Part shown: positions 1 to 5,623 of the stretch, one piece after another | How positions within the stretch are numbered: the stretch's first letter is position 1 | Layout: every line of letters begins with the position of its first letter | DNA from: Chloroflexota bacterium | GTDB lineage: Bacteria > Chloroflexota > Anaerolineae > Anaerolineales > Villigracilaceae | Assembly: GCA_016191985.1 (NCBI GenBank) | Contig: JACPVB010000192.1 | Span: 1 to 11,461, forward strand | Reading direction: 5' to 3' | DNA length: 11,461 nt | Notes under the pieces: model-generated | Seen by the model: only the letters and a program-made list of their open reading frames with translations | Databases searched by the model: none | Told to the model about the DNA's origin: nothing | Made by a program: the position numbers and the translations under genes

Positions 1-2
1 GC

Positions 3-140
3 GTTTAACCATCCGTGCGATTCTTGGTGTTTTTTGATTGTGAGCAGGAAATGGGCTCATTTTTCCAAAGAACAGCGTCCCAGATGATTAAATCCGGGAC
101 GCTCCTGATGGGACGGTTTCTGAGGACGCTTTGTTGGGCA
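3..140 (-). other. Possible attC-like recombination site (tentative)
   Basis: Read on the minus strand, GCCCAAC (140 to 134) fits the integron R'' consensus RYYYAAC, and GTTAAAC (9 to 3) fits R' GTTRRRY. The enclosed 138 bases lie within the usual size range of attC sites. The inner part contains an 8-bp inverted repeat (AGCGTCCC at 74-81, GGGACGCT at 96-103). Against it: the inner stem is not centred, the middle bases of the two R boxes do not pair, and the 7-bp consensus is degenerate. It could equally be an ordinary palindromic repeat downstream of the nuclease gene. Confidence 0.25.
74..103. repeat. Hairpin-forming inverted repeat AGCGTCCC/GGGACGCT
   Basis: An 8-bp perfect stem encloses a 14-base loop, with a further GAT/ATC pairing possible inside the loop. 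It lies 3' of the minus-strand nuclease gene, about 60 bases past its stop. No clean T-run follows on either strand, so it is a poor intrinsic terminator. Further GCGTCC and GTCCC fragments nearby suggest a degenerate repeat. Confidence 0.5.
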
Positions 141-165
141 GACTGACGGCTTACAGACATGTCTC

Positions 166-615
166 CTAGAAAAGCTCATGAAATCTATTTTCAAGACGAT
201 ACTGTTCAAATTCATAATCGAAGGTTCGCCGCCTTTGCTTGCTTGGTCGCATTGTTGGGTCAATAGTCATATATATATGGTATCGCCCTTTTGGATGTTG
301 CATTTCCAAGTCGTGTATTTCACTCAGCTTGAATAGCCATATTCTTTCAGTGGATAAATCCGTTACAGCAATAAGCTGAGCTGGAGAGGTGTCTGGTATC
401 CACCAATCAAGGGTTAGTTTTCCCTTTCCACCCGCTGGTTTGGGCTTGAGATTTGTTTTGATTTGAATGGTGATAGCTTCTTGTTTACGTGGAGAGAATA
501 CAACTAAATCAACACCTGAATCTGTTGTCATTGGCGCTGACTCGACGCCGCGCAATAACAACTTGTATTGTAGAAGTAGCTCTCCTGCTTTTCCTATCTG
601 TTGGTTATTAGGCAT
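166..615 (-). CDS. Small PD-(D/E)XK nuclease-like protein
   Basis: A 149-aa protein with the layout of a PD-(D/E)XK restriction-endonuclease-like fold. A GKAGE helix start (Glu12) is followed by SGVDLVV (Asp36) and then IQIKT (Gln51-x-Lys53), matching the E...D...(E/Q)xK metal-binding set of Holliday-junction-resolvase and Mrr-like families. The C-terminal third is basic and aromatic (RPSKQRRR near residue 125). The start is supported by AAGGA on the minus strand (complement of 625-629), 9 bases before ATG. The gene stands alone, without a methyltransferase or helicase partner in view. It is visibly AT-richer than the genes to its right, consistent with acquisition from elsewhere. A 13-bp inverted repeat brackets it. 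Likely a DNA-binding or cleaving protein of an accessory system; the actual substrate cannot be told. Gln in place of Glu in the QxK motif is common in this superfamily. Confidence 0.72.
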   Translation of the reverse strand: MPNNQQIGKAGELLLQYKLLLRGVESAPMTTDSGVDLVVFSPRKQEAITIQIKTNLKPKPAGGKGKLTLDWWIPDTSPAQLIAVTDLSTERIWLFKLSEIHDLEMQHPKGRYHIYMTIDPTMRPSKQRRRTFDYEFEQYRLENRFHELF

Positions 616-689
616 GAAGCGAGTTCCTTATAGTTTGATACAACCTGTGCGTAATGGCAAGTTTTACAATACATTTTTCACCTTCGGGG

Positions 690-702
690 GTCTGCCCAAC
701 AA
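690..702. repeat. Right arm of 13-bp inverted repeat around nuclease gene
   Basis: GTCTGCCCAACAA at 690-702 is the exact reverse complement of TTGTTGGGCAGAC at 131-143. The pair encloses the nuclease gene at 166-615 and its start region. The core GCCCAAC/GTTGGGC matches the RYYYAAC/GTTRRRY consensus of integron simple sites, in the orientation expected for a gene cassette read on the minus strand. Confidence 0.55.
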
Positions 703-796
703 TTTATTATATTGCAGTGCCGGCATAATATCATAAATCCTCAATAGGGGAACGAACAACCGCGTTCTTCGGCGCGGCGGGATGCCCACCGATTAC

Positions 797-836
797 CAAT
801 TCTCTACTTCCCCAATTCTCCAATTCTCCAATTCTC
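797..836. repeat. Tandem octamer CAATTCTC
   Basis: Three exact head-to-tail copies of CAATTCTC lie at 813-836. A fourth is at 797-804, separated by TACTTCCC, which recurs at 844-851. The array runs up to and into the 3' end of the threonine dehydrogenase gene on the other strand. The intergenic stretch 616-842 otherwise shows only AT-rich sequence and no ORF worth calling. Confidence 0.8.
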
Positions 837-842
837 AATCCC

Positions 843-1856
843 CTACTTCCCATACCTCTTCCGAATCTCCGGCAAAAAATACTCCTCAAAAAAGCGGTCT
901 ACATCGTAATCGGGTTTCCAGTTCCAATCGTGGCGGGCGCGGGAGTCGTCTACATCTTCGGGCCACGAGTCGACAATTCCCTGCCTGCGCGGATTCGGTT
1001 CAAAGCTGATTCTCGCATCCGCAAACGCCATCACCGCCCGCTGACGGAACTCCTCGGCGGTGATGGCGAAGGCCGCCACGTTGTACACATTCGCCGTCAG
1101 GCACTCGCGCGGCGCATCCATAATCATCAACAGAGATTTGATCGCATCGGGCATCGCCATGAACGAGATTTTCGTGTCCGCGCGCACGAAGCAGGCATAA
1201 GATTTTCCCTGGGCCGAAGCATGAAGCATCTCGGGACCATAGTCGCTTGTGCCGCCGCTGGGCAATGTAAAGGCCGAGATCAGGCCCGGGAAGCGAATCG
1301 CCCGAAAGTCCAGCATGACCGGTGGTTTTTCATCCAAATGTTTCTGACCAAAAAATTTGCTGTAATAGATGCCCAGTTTTTCACAATACAATTTATTGCA
1401 GCCGTACATCGTGTGCGGGTTATCAAAATCCTCCTCCTTCACCGCGCCCGCGTTTTGCTTCGCTGCGAGGGTCGGCATCCCATACGCGGCAATGGAACTT
1501 GGGAACAAAAACTTCACCGACTTGCCATACTTCTCCGAACGATACGCCGCCAGCATCAGCAGCTGCATCGTCCCTTCCACGTTGATGCGGTGCGCCTCCT
1601 CCGTGGCGATCTCGGCCTTCGACGAAAGCGAAGCCGCCAGGTGAAAGATGATATCGAAATCGTAATCGTAAAAGGTTTTGATTTTATAAACCAGGTCCCC
1701 CTGCACGTGTTCCGCCGAAAGATGTTTGATCGAATCCGGCAGCGGCATCATATCAGAGGTAACAATTCGATACCCGCCCTTCTTCGATAATTCCTGCACG
1801 AGCGCCTGACCAATTTCACCACACGCGCCTGTCACCAGCACTTGCTTCTCGCTCAT
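843..1856 (-). CDS. L-threonine 3-dehydrogenase, SDR type
   Basis: A 337-aa extended short-chain dehydrogenase. The N-terminal Rossmann motif is GACGEIG (Gly10, Gly13, Gly16), followed by HLAA at 72-75, catalytic PSS (Ser120/121), and YGCNK (Tyr151, Lys155). The middle and C-terminal signatures are those of the UDP-galactose-epimerase-like threonine dehydrogenases: RFPGLIS near 188-194, GGTSDY at 201-206, MPDAI, and DSWPEDVDDSRAR near the C-terminus. These enzymes oxidise L-threonine with NAD+ to 2-amino-3-ketobutyrate in the cytosol, the first step of threonine breakdown to glycine and acetyl-CoA. The start is fixed by AGGAG (complement of 1863-1867), 6 bases before ATG. The usual partner, 2-amino-3-ketobutyrate CoA ligase, is not in the window. 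Another sugar-nucleotide epimerase is possible but less likely given the TDH-specific motifs. Confidence 0.85.
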   Translation of the reverse strand: MSEKQVLVTGACGEIGQALVQELSKKGGYRIVTSDMMPLPDSIKHLSAEHVQGDLVYKIKTFYDYDFDIIFHLAASLSSKAEIATEEAHRINVEGTMQLLMLAAYRSEKYGKSVKFLFPSSIAAYGMPTLAAKQNAGAVKEEDFDNPHTMYGCNKLYCEKLGIYYSKFFGQKHLDEKPPVMLDFRAIRFPGLISAFTLPSGGTSDYGPEMLHASAQGKSYACFVRADTKISFMAMPDAIKSLLMIMDAPRECLTANVYNVAAFAITAEEFRQRAVMAFADARISFEPNPRRQGIVDSWPEDVDDSRARHDWNWKPDYDVDRFFEEYFLPEIRKRYGK

Positions 1857-1871
1857 GGACTACTCCTGATA

Positions 1872-1880
1872 TGCTAGAAT
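1872..1880 (+). promoter_or_regulatory. Possible extended -10 promoter for the lipoprotein gene
   Basis: TGCTAGAAT is a TGn extended -10 with TAGAAT (5 of 6 to TATAAT), about 90 bases upstream of the lipoprotein start at 1969. No good -35 is seen. It lies just upstream of the Shine-Dalgarno of the divergent threonine dehydrogenase gene, so transcription of the two genes could interfere. Confidence 0.3.
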
Positions 1881-1944
1881 GATGTGACCTGATTTTACGA
1901 CATATTAAAAGATTCGATGTCACAAAATGAATATGATTTTTTCA

Positions 1945-2028
1945 CCCTTCGCGCTGAGCGGAGCGAGGATGCGTTCCTTCATCCGAGCGAAGTCGAAGCG
2001 CCTCACGTTGATGTTGTTCGCAATGACA
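1945..2028 (+). repeat. Repeat-like segment covering the lipoprotein signal peptide
   Basis: This stretch contains modules typical of the window's intergenic repeats: CTGAGCGGAGCGAGGATG, then GAGCGAAGTCGAAG, then CGCAATGACATG. The first and second resemble parts of the palindrome at 11314-11397 (CCTGAGCG, GTGAGCGAAG). The third matches the end of the palindrome at 10689-10784 (CGCAATGACA). The whole run is in frame with the lipoprotein gene. Confidence 0.45.
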
Positions 2029-2781
2029 TGCCTACTCACTTCCTGTGCCCAACTGGATGCGATCCTCGCCACGCCCATTCCCCTCACGCCGACGGAAACC
2101 CCGCCTCCCACCCCGACCATAAACTGGTTCCCACCATCGGCCACTCCCACGCTTCAGACATTTTCCACCAAAGCCCCCACCCCCGAAATGCGCCCCGGCC
2201 TAAGCGGCGACCTTGTCACCGACGACTTCTCCGACCCATCCCTTTGGGACATAGCCGCCTCGGACGATGCCAGCGCGAACATAAAAAATAACCGCCTCAC
2301 GCTCTCCGTCCAAAGCGAAGTGTACATGCTCAGCCTCAAGCACGATCTCGTGTTGGATAATTACTACGCCGAAATCACCGCCCGCCCCAGCCTCTGCCGG
2401 GACGAAGACAGCTACGGACTCCTCGTCCGTGCCAGCGCCACGAATTATTATCGCTTCGTTCTATCATGCAACGGCACCGCGCGCGGGGAACGAGTCAGCG
2501 GTGGGACGCGGCTCATCTTGCAGCAACCCCTCCCCAGCGGAGATGTTCCACCGGGCGCGCCAGGCGAGGTCCGCATTGGCGTGTGGGCGGTGGGACGTGA
2601 AATGCGCCTCTTTTTAAATGGACGTTTCCAATTCACCATCAGCGACCCCAGTTTCCCCAGTGGCAGCATCGGCGTCTTTGTCCGCTCCGTGGGGGCCACC
2701 GCCGCCGTCGTCTCCTTCTCCGACCTCACCATCCAAAGCGTGGATTACGTTTTGCCAACGCCGACGCTCTTCGTACCGTAA
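1969..2781 (+). CDS. Lipoprotein with lectin-like (LamG/concanavalin-type) domain
   Basis: Counted from the ATG at 1969 the protein has 270 aa. It begins with a basic n-region (RSFIRAKSKR), a hydrophobic core and the lipobox LTSC, with lipidated Cys26 (codon 2044-2046). A Thr/Pro-rich tether of about 50 residues follows (ATPIPLTPTETPPPTPT...). The rest, from DDFSDPSLWDI onward, has the strand-rich pattern of a concanavalin/LamG-like beta-sandwich, with YYAEITARP, YGLLVRAS, YRFVLSCNG, LFLNGRFQF and GSIGVFVRS. Such proteins usually bind glycans or surface polymers outside the membrane; no catalytic residues are recognisable. The 1969 start is preferred over 1927 because GGAG (1960-1963) sits 5 bases upstream and gives a normal signal peptide; 1927 has no ribosome site. 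The signal-peptide DNA looks repeat-derived. Ligand unknown. Confidence 0.75.
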   Translation: MRSFIRAKSKRLTLMLFAMTCLLTSCAQLDAILATPIPLTPTETPPPTPTINWFPPSATPTLQTFSTKAPTPEMRPGLSGDLVTDDFSDPSLWDIAASDDASANIKNNRLTLSVQSEVYMLSLKHDLVLDNYYAEITARPSLCRDEDSYGLLVRASATNYYRFVLSCNGTARGERVSGGTRLILQQPLPSGDVPPGAPGEVRIGVWAVGREMRLFLNGRFQFTISDPSFPSGSIGVFVRSVGATAAVVSFSDLTIQSVDYVLPTPTLFVP

Positions 2782-2782
2782 A

Positions 2783-2817
2783 TAGCTTTTAGTTGTTGGT
2801 AGTTAGCTTTTAGTAAC
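2783..2817. repeat. Tandem heptamers (TAGCTTT-like), five units
   Basis: Five consecutive 7-base units read TAGCTTT, TAGTTGT, TGGTAGT, TAGCTTT, TAGTAAC, starting just after the lipoprotein stop. A shorter run of the same type (CAGCTGT, TGGTAGT, TAGCGAT) occurs near 2987-3007, just before the small membrane protein gene. Confidence 0.7.
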
Positions 2818-2830
2818 TCACCTTACGCAG
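2814..2830. repeat. Left 17-bp terminal inverted repeat
   Basis: TAACTCACCTTACGCAG at 2814-2830 is the perfect reverse complement of 3584-3600. The two face inward over 787 bp that include the small membrane protein gene. Both are flanked by or end in TA, which would suit insertion at a TA dinucleotide, but a palindromic TA belonging to the repeat itself would look identical. Confidence 0.8.
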
Positions 2831-2958
2831 TTAATAATCCCGAAGGGATGGCAGGATTATAGAAAGAAGGTGAAAGGAATCCAAATCCCGAAGGCGGTGT
2901 GTTGAGCTTGTCGAAACAGATGACATCGATTTTATGGGCCATGACACCCTTTCATGGT
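2830..2958. repeat. Palindromic repeat, copy 1 (interrupted)
   Basis: Positions 2830-2865 are identical over 36 bases to 3426-3461, and the similarity continues: CCAAATCCCGAAGG at 2881-2894 matches 3476-3489, and GATGACAT near 2919 matches 3490 onward. Relative to copy 2, a 24-base insertion lies at 2895-2918, containing GAGCTTGTCGA closed by TGTT/AACA. The ATCCCGAAGGGAT core (2837-2849) forms a hairpin with a C(UUCG)G tetraloop on the minus strand. The right end recognisable in copy 2 is not seen here. Confidence 0.75.
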
Positions 2959-3032
2959 TGAACACGCCGTATCGTAGATTGCGGTCAGCTGTTGGTAGTT
3001 AGCGATGAGTTTTTTTATTGCAGGAGCACAAT

Positions 3033-3365
3033 ATGTCTAAAAATGATAACGATGACTTCAATCCAGCGGAAGATTACCTCGCCCAATTGGATTGGAAGAC
3101 GAAACCTCGCCGTCATTCATCGGTCTATTACGAACCAAAATGGAGATACAAGATTGTTTACAAAAATAGGACAATAAACACTTCATATCTGCCGCTGATT
3201 ATATTGACAGTGCCTCTCACCGCGGTATTCATTTATTTGCTATATCTTATTTTCTTCGAGCATTCATTAGCGGCCATTGCCGGGTTGGTGTTTTTTATCT
3301 CTGTCGTAATAATCCTGTTTTTTGCTGTGCGAGATGCTGAGCGCGGCCCGAAAGATGATGAGTAA
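3033..3365 (+). CDS. Small two-helix membrane protein of unknown function
   Basis: A 110-aa protein that I do not recognise. The N-terminal 50 residues are soluble, acidic at first (SKNDNDDFNPAEDYL) and then basic and aromatic (KPRRHSSVYYEPKWRYKIVYK). Two hydrophobic helices follow, near residues 53-75 and 79-99, joined by a tight turn containing EHS. The tail is charged (RDAERGPKDDE). This predicts a helical hairpin in the membrane with both ends on the same side. ATG at 3033 is chosen because AGGAG (3022-3026) lies 6 bases before it; an upstream TTG at 3018 would put the ribosome site inside the gene. It sits alone between two copies of a palindromic repeat and inside a 17-bp inverted repeat pair, and is AT-richer than the enzymes to its right. 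An 8-bp hairpin follows the stop. Confidence 0.65.
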   Translation: MSKNDNDDFNPAEDYLAQLDWKTKPRRHSSVYYEPKWRYKIVYKNRTINTSYLPLIILTVPLTAVFIYLLYLIFFEHSLAAIAGLVFFISVVIILFFAVRDAERGPKDDE

Positions 3366-3367
3366 CG

Positions 3368-3391
3368 ATTGGCAATTAGCTCCTTGCCAAT
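3368..3391 (+). terminator. Hairpin just after the small membrane protein gene
   Basis: ATTGGCAA (3368-3375) and TTGCCAAT (3384-3391) form an 8-bp perfect stem with an 8-base loop, 2 bases after the stop codon. A T-run is missing on the plus strand (AAAATGTTT follows), so it may stabilise the mRNA end rather than terminate efficiently. Confidence 0.35.
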
Positions 3392-3413
3392 AAAATGTTT
3401 CTGATTTAATATT

Positions 3414-3600
3414 TCGCCTTATATGGTTAATAATCCCGAAGGGATGGCAGGATTATAGAAAAAAGCATACGTTAGCCAAATCCCGAAGGGATGACATAAT
3501 TTTTTAAAACCATGCCACCCCTTCGGGGTTCATCTCTGTTTTTTTCTGTGCACTATAATCATTGCACTCCTTCGGAGTTGTTTCTGCGTAAGGTGAGTTA
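3414..3600. repeat. Palindromic repeat, copy 2, with C(UUCG)G hairpins
   Basis: This gene-free stretch is essentially one repeat element of about 187 bp. It has a degenerate left end (TCGCCTTATATGG, 3414 on) resembling the 2814 terminal repeat, then the 36-base block shared with copy 1 (3426-3461). Four hairpin cores of the form ATCCCGAAGGGAT or CCCCTTCGGGG follow: near 3433-3445, 3480-3492, 3517-3530 and 3567-3580. It ends with the 17-bp right terminal repeat (3584-3600). The first two hairpins put the UUCG loop on the minus strand and the last two on the plus strand, so the element is roughly symmetrical. It has no coding capacity and looks like a non-autonomous, MITE-like element. Confidence 0.75.
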
Positions 3601-3645
3601 ATATTCAAGCACAGGCGGGTCATTTCAAACCACCGCCCTTCAACA

Positions 3646-3701
3646 CTGATCACTGACAACTGATAACTGATCACTGTCCACTGATAACTGCCCACTGTTC
3701 T
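3646..3701. repeat. Tandem heptamers (CTGATAA-like), eight units
   Basis: Eight consecutive 7-base units read CTGATCA, CTGACAA, CTGATAA, CTGATCA, CTGTCCA, CTGATAA, CTGCCCA, CTGTTCT. The array ends two bases before the ATG at 3704 and replaces the ribosome-binding region of that gene. This is the short tandemly repeated heptanucleotide type known from cyanobacteria and other genomes. Confidence 0.85.
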
Positions 3702-3703
3702 CC

Positions 3704-4663
3704 ATGCTCACCCCCACCGACCTCCTCCACCTCCCCTACACCCCCGACCTGACCGAAGGCGGAATCGCGTATGCGCTCCGTTCATTGATGTATTCCTATG
3801 ATCGCGCGGGAACTTCTCCGTATGACAGGTTGCGCCGTACCGTTGCCAGCGTGGGCGTGGAACTTGCCTTTCGGCGCTATCTTTCCCAGAACAATATTCC
3901 CTTTGAAGTAAAAGCCGCCGCTCCCTTCACTGACCGCGAGCGATATGACGTGTCTCTTGCGGGACGCAGGTGTGACATCAAATCTTATTTGATCTCGCAC
4001 CGCGCGCAGATTGCGGAGATGCGCAACAACCCCTCCGTGTTGTTGAACGCGCCCGCGCTGGTCCCTTCGGATCAACATGCGGGTGATGGACATCTTCGCA
4101 ACGACATTTACATTTTTGGATTCTTATCGGGTCTCATCGCCGCTTCGCAAATCGATCTCAAAAAAGTAGTCGAAACGAAACAGCCGCATTACCTCCTCCA
4201 TGCCATGCCCGAGGAGTGGCGAAAGCCGATTCACTGGAACCCGCTTGGGGTGTTGACTTTGAAATCTGATTCAGCGCAGGAACTGCTGGTCGAAGTCAAC
4301 GGGCAGGATGAGGCGCGGGAAATGAAGCGCAAGGTGTTGAGTCTCCCGCCGAAGACAAAAGTCACAGTGGATGAATCCTTTTATTCGATTTCAAGCATCC
4401 ACATCCGCCGCGAGATGGATGCGCGGTTGGGAATTAAATGTGAGGCGGTCAAAGAAGCGCATGTCATTTCGCCGTTGGAGTGGGGAAATATTTGGGTGTA
4501 CGGCATGGAGATATTTCTGGCGGGTTATATTTCTTATGAAGAATTTGGTCAACGCGCAACTGCGCTCCTGCCGAACTCAAAAGTTTTTCAATACGAACAC
4601 ACCCGTGTAAAAAATTTATGCCTGCCCGTTTCCAGTTTGAAGCCGATGTATAAATTATTTTAG
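3704..4663 (+). CDS. Unknown 319-aa protein with a possible PD-(D/E)XK motif
   Basis: I do not recognise this family. The N-terminal third contains VASVGVELAFRRYLSQNNIPFEV (Glu53 on a helix), then RYDVSLAGRRCDIKSYL (Asp82, Asp91-x-Lys93). A helix carrying Glu followed by a beta-hairpin with D and DxK is the arrangement of PD-(D/E)XK nucleases, so a DNA-processing enzyme is plausible but unproven. The middle contains LRNDIYIFGFLSGL and LTLKSDSAQELLVEVNGQDE, suggesting a second mixed alpha/beta region; the C-terminus (EWGNIWVYGMEIFLAGYIS...) is hydrophobic but not a clear membrane helix. No signal peptide. No ribosome site precedes ATG 3704 because a heptamer array runs to the start; an in-frame stop a few codons upstream excludes a much longer protein. 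No restriction-modification partner is adjacent. Confidence 0.6.
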   Translation: MLTPTDLLHLPYTPDLTEGGIAYALRSLMYSYDRAGTSPYDRLRRTVASVGVELAFRRYLSQNNIPFEVKAAAPFTDRERYDVSLAGRRCDIKSYLISHRAQIAEMRNNPSVLLNAPALVPSDQHAGDGHLRNDIYIFGFLSGLIAASQIDLKKVVETKQPHYLLHAMPEEWRKPIHWNPLGVLTLKSDSAQELLVEVNGQDEAREMKRKVLSLPPKTKVTVDESFYSISSIHIRREMDARLGIKCEAVKEAHVISPLEWGNIWVYGMEIFLAGYISYEEFGQRATALLPNSKVFQYEHTRVKNLCLPVSSLKPMYKLF

Positions 4664-4670
4664 GTCAGGG

Positions 4671-4789
4671 GTGCGTCTGAAAATGCTCCAGCCGCCGTCC
4701 CGGCGGCGACTTTCAAGTACATCCTTCGCCGGGGCTTGTCCTGAGCTTGTCGAAGGACGGCGAAGGGAGCAACCTGGGGTGCGACGCAC
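4671..4789. repeat. GC-rich nested hairpin repeat, copy A
   Basis: A composite palindrome. The outer arms are GTGCGTC (4671-4677) and GACGCAC (4783-4789). A first hairpin at 4691-4708 pairs CGCCG with CGGCG. A second has arms CCTTCGCCG (4723-4731) and CGGCGAAGG (4758-4766). Positions 4685-4708 and 4754-4772 recur at 6441-6506. Compared with that copy, about 22 bases (4732-4753) are inserted in the loop of the second hairpin, containing GAGCTTGTCGA (4743-4753) closed by GTCCT/AGGAC. Confidence 0.75.
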
Positions 4790-4825
4790 TCGCGCATCCA
4801 TTTTTAAGGTAAGATTACATAGAAC

Positions 4826-5623
4826 ATGGAATCTACAAAAGATAAGCCAGCCCCACGAACCCCCAGAAGACCGCGCACACCGAATGCGTTTGCGTCCACG
4901 CTGGGCATTGCAATTTTACTTGCGACTCTTTTTACCGCGTGGACCCCGAACAGTTTTTTTGCCAGCAATTTGCAGGAACAAATGCGTTTGATGCTCACGC
5001 CTCAGCCTGGACCGAATACTGTTTCCACACCCCAGCCGCAACTACGCATTGGCATTGTCGCGGGCCACACAGGTAATGACTCGGGCGCGGTCTGCTTTGA
5101 TGAAGACGGCCAGACAGACCTGACCGAAATGGATGTAAACCTGAGCATCGCCGGTCTGGTGCGTGAAAACCTGGTGGCGAGAGGCTATCAGGTGGACTTG
5201 CTCAATGAGTTCGACACGCGCCTGAACGGGTATCGCGCTGTGGCGTTGGTTTCCATTCACAATGATTCCTGCGAATATGTCAATGACGAAGCGACTGGTT
5301 TCAAAGTGGCGGCTTCGCTGGAGACTCGCGACGTAAACCGCGCCCAACGCCTGACAGCCTGCCTGACGGATCGCTACCAGCAGGTGACAGGGCTGACCTT
5401 CCATGCCAACAGCATCACCTCGGATATGACCGAGTATCACGCCTTTTCTGAAATTGACCCAAACACCATCACGGCCATCATTGAAACGGGGTTTTTGAAT
5501 CTGGATCGCGATATCCTCACCAAACAAACTGACCGCGTCGCTGAAGGAATTACGCAAGGCATCTTGTGCTTCATTAATAATGAAAGCGTCCTGCCGACAG
5601 CGCTGCCCACCTTTACGCCATGA
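4826..5623 (+). CDS. N-acetylmuramoyl-L-alanine amidase (Amidase_3), membrane-anchored
   Basis: A 265-aa zinc amidase that cleaves the bond between N-acetylmuramic acid and the L-alanine of the peptide stem, outside the membrane. The N-terminus is basic and proline-rich (1-20), followed by one hydrophobic segment (about 22-40) serving as signal anchor, then a Pro/Gln/Thr-rich linker (58-72). The catalytic domain spans about 74-255. Its expected zinc and catalytic residues are present: AGH (His81), LTEMDVNL (Glu101), SIHNDS (His145) and IIETGFLNLDRD (Glu220). The tail is again Pro/Thr-rich. The protein is shorter than typical Amidase_3 proteins with AMIN or LysM domains and carries no recognisable wall-binding module. 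The only ribosome site is weak (AAGGT about 15 bases upstream). The next gene overlaps by ATGA, so the two are very likely co-translated. Confidence 0.88.
   Translation: MESTKDKPAPRTPRRPRTPNAFASTLGIAILLATLFTAWTPNSFFASNLQEQMRLMLTPQPGPNTVSTPQPQLRIGIVAGHTGNDSGAVCFDEDGQTDLTEMDVNLSIAGLVRENLVARGYQVDLLNEFDTRLNGYRAVALVSIHNDSCEYVNDEATGFKVAASLETRDVNRAQRLTACLTDRYQQVTGLTFHANSITSDMTEYHAFSEIDPNTITAIIETGFLNLDRDILTKQTDRVAEGITQGILCFINNESVLPTALPTFTP

Noticed and set aside
74..103. Intrinsic terminator for the nuclease gene
   Set aside because: The stem is fair but no T-run follows on the minus strand, and it lies about 60 bases past the stop.
930..1790. Long open frame on the plus strand (about 286 codons) opposite the threonine dehydrogenase
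   Set aside because: It is a shadow of a well-conserved enzyme gene on the minus strand. Its translation is Arg/His-rich without any recognisable domain, and it has no ribosome site.
1927..1968. Upstream start of the lipoprotein gene at 1927
   Set aside because: No ribosome-binding site precedes it, and it adds 14 residues before an already complete signal peptide that has its own GGAG site at the 1969 start.
2814..3600. Complete insertion sequence
   Set aside because: Despite terminal inverted repeats, there is no transposase-like reading frame; the only gene encodes a two-helix membrane protein.
3504..3695. Minus-strand frame giving a peptide with repeated SYQLSVIS
   Set aside because: The repeating peptide is the direct translation of the CTGATAA heptamer array and the hairpin repeat; it is not a gene.
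3646..3701. Possible CRISPR array in the repeat-rich region
   Set aside because: The units are 7 bases, head to tail without spacers, and no cas gene is present.
4671..4991. Plus-strand frame through the GC-rich repeat into the amidase start
   Set aside because: It is Arg-rich low-quality sequence from the hairpin repeat and overlaps the clearly real amidase in another frame.
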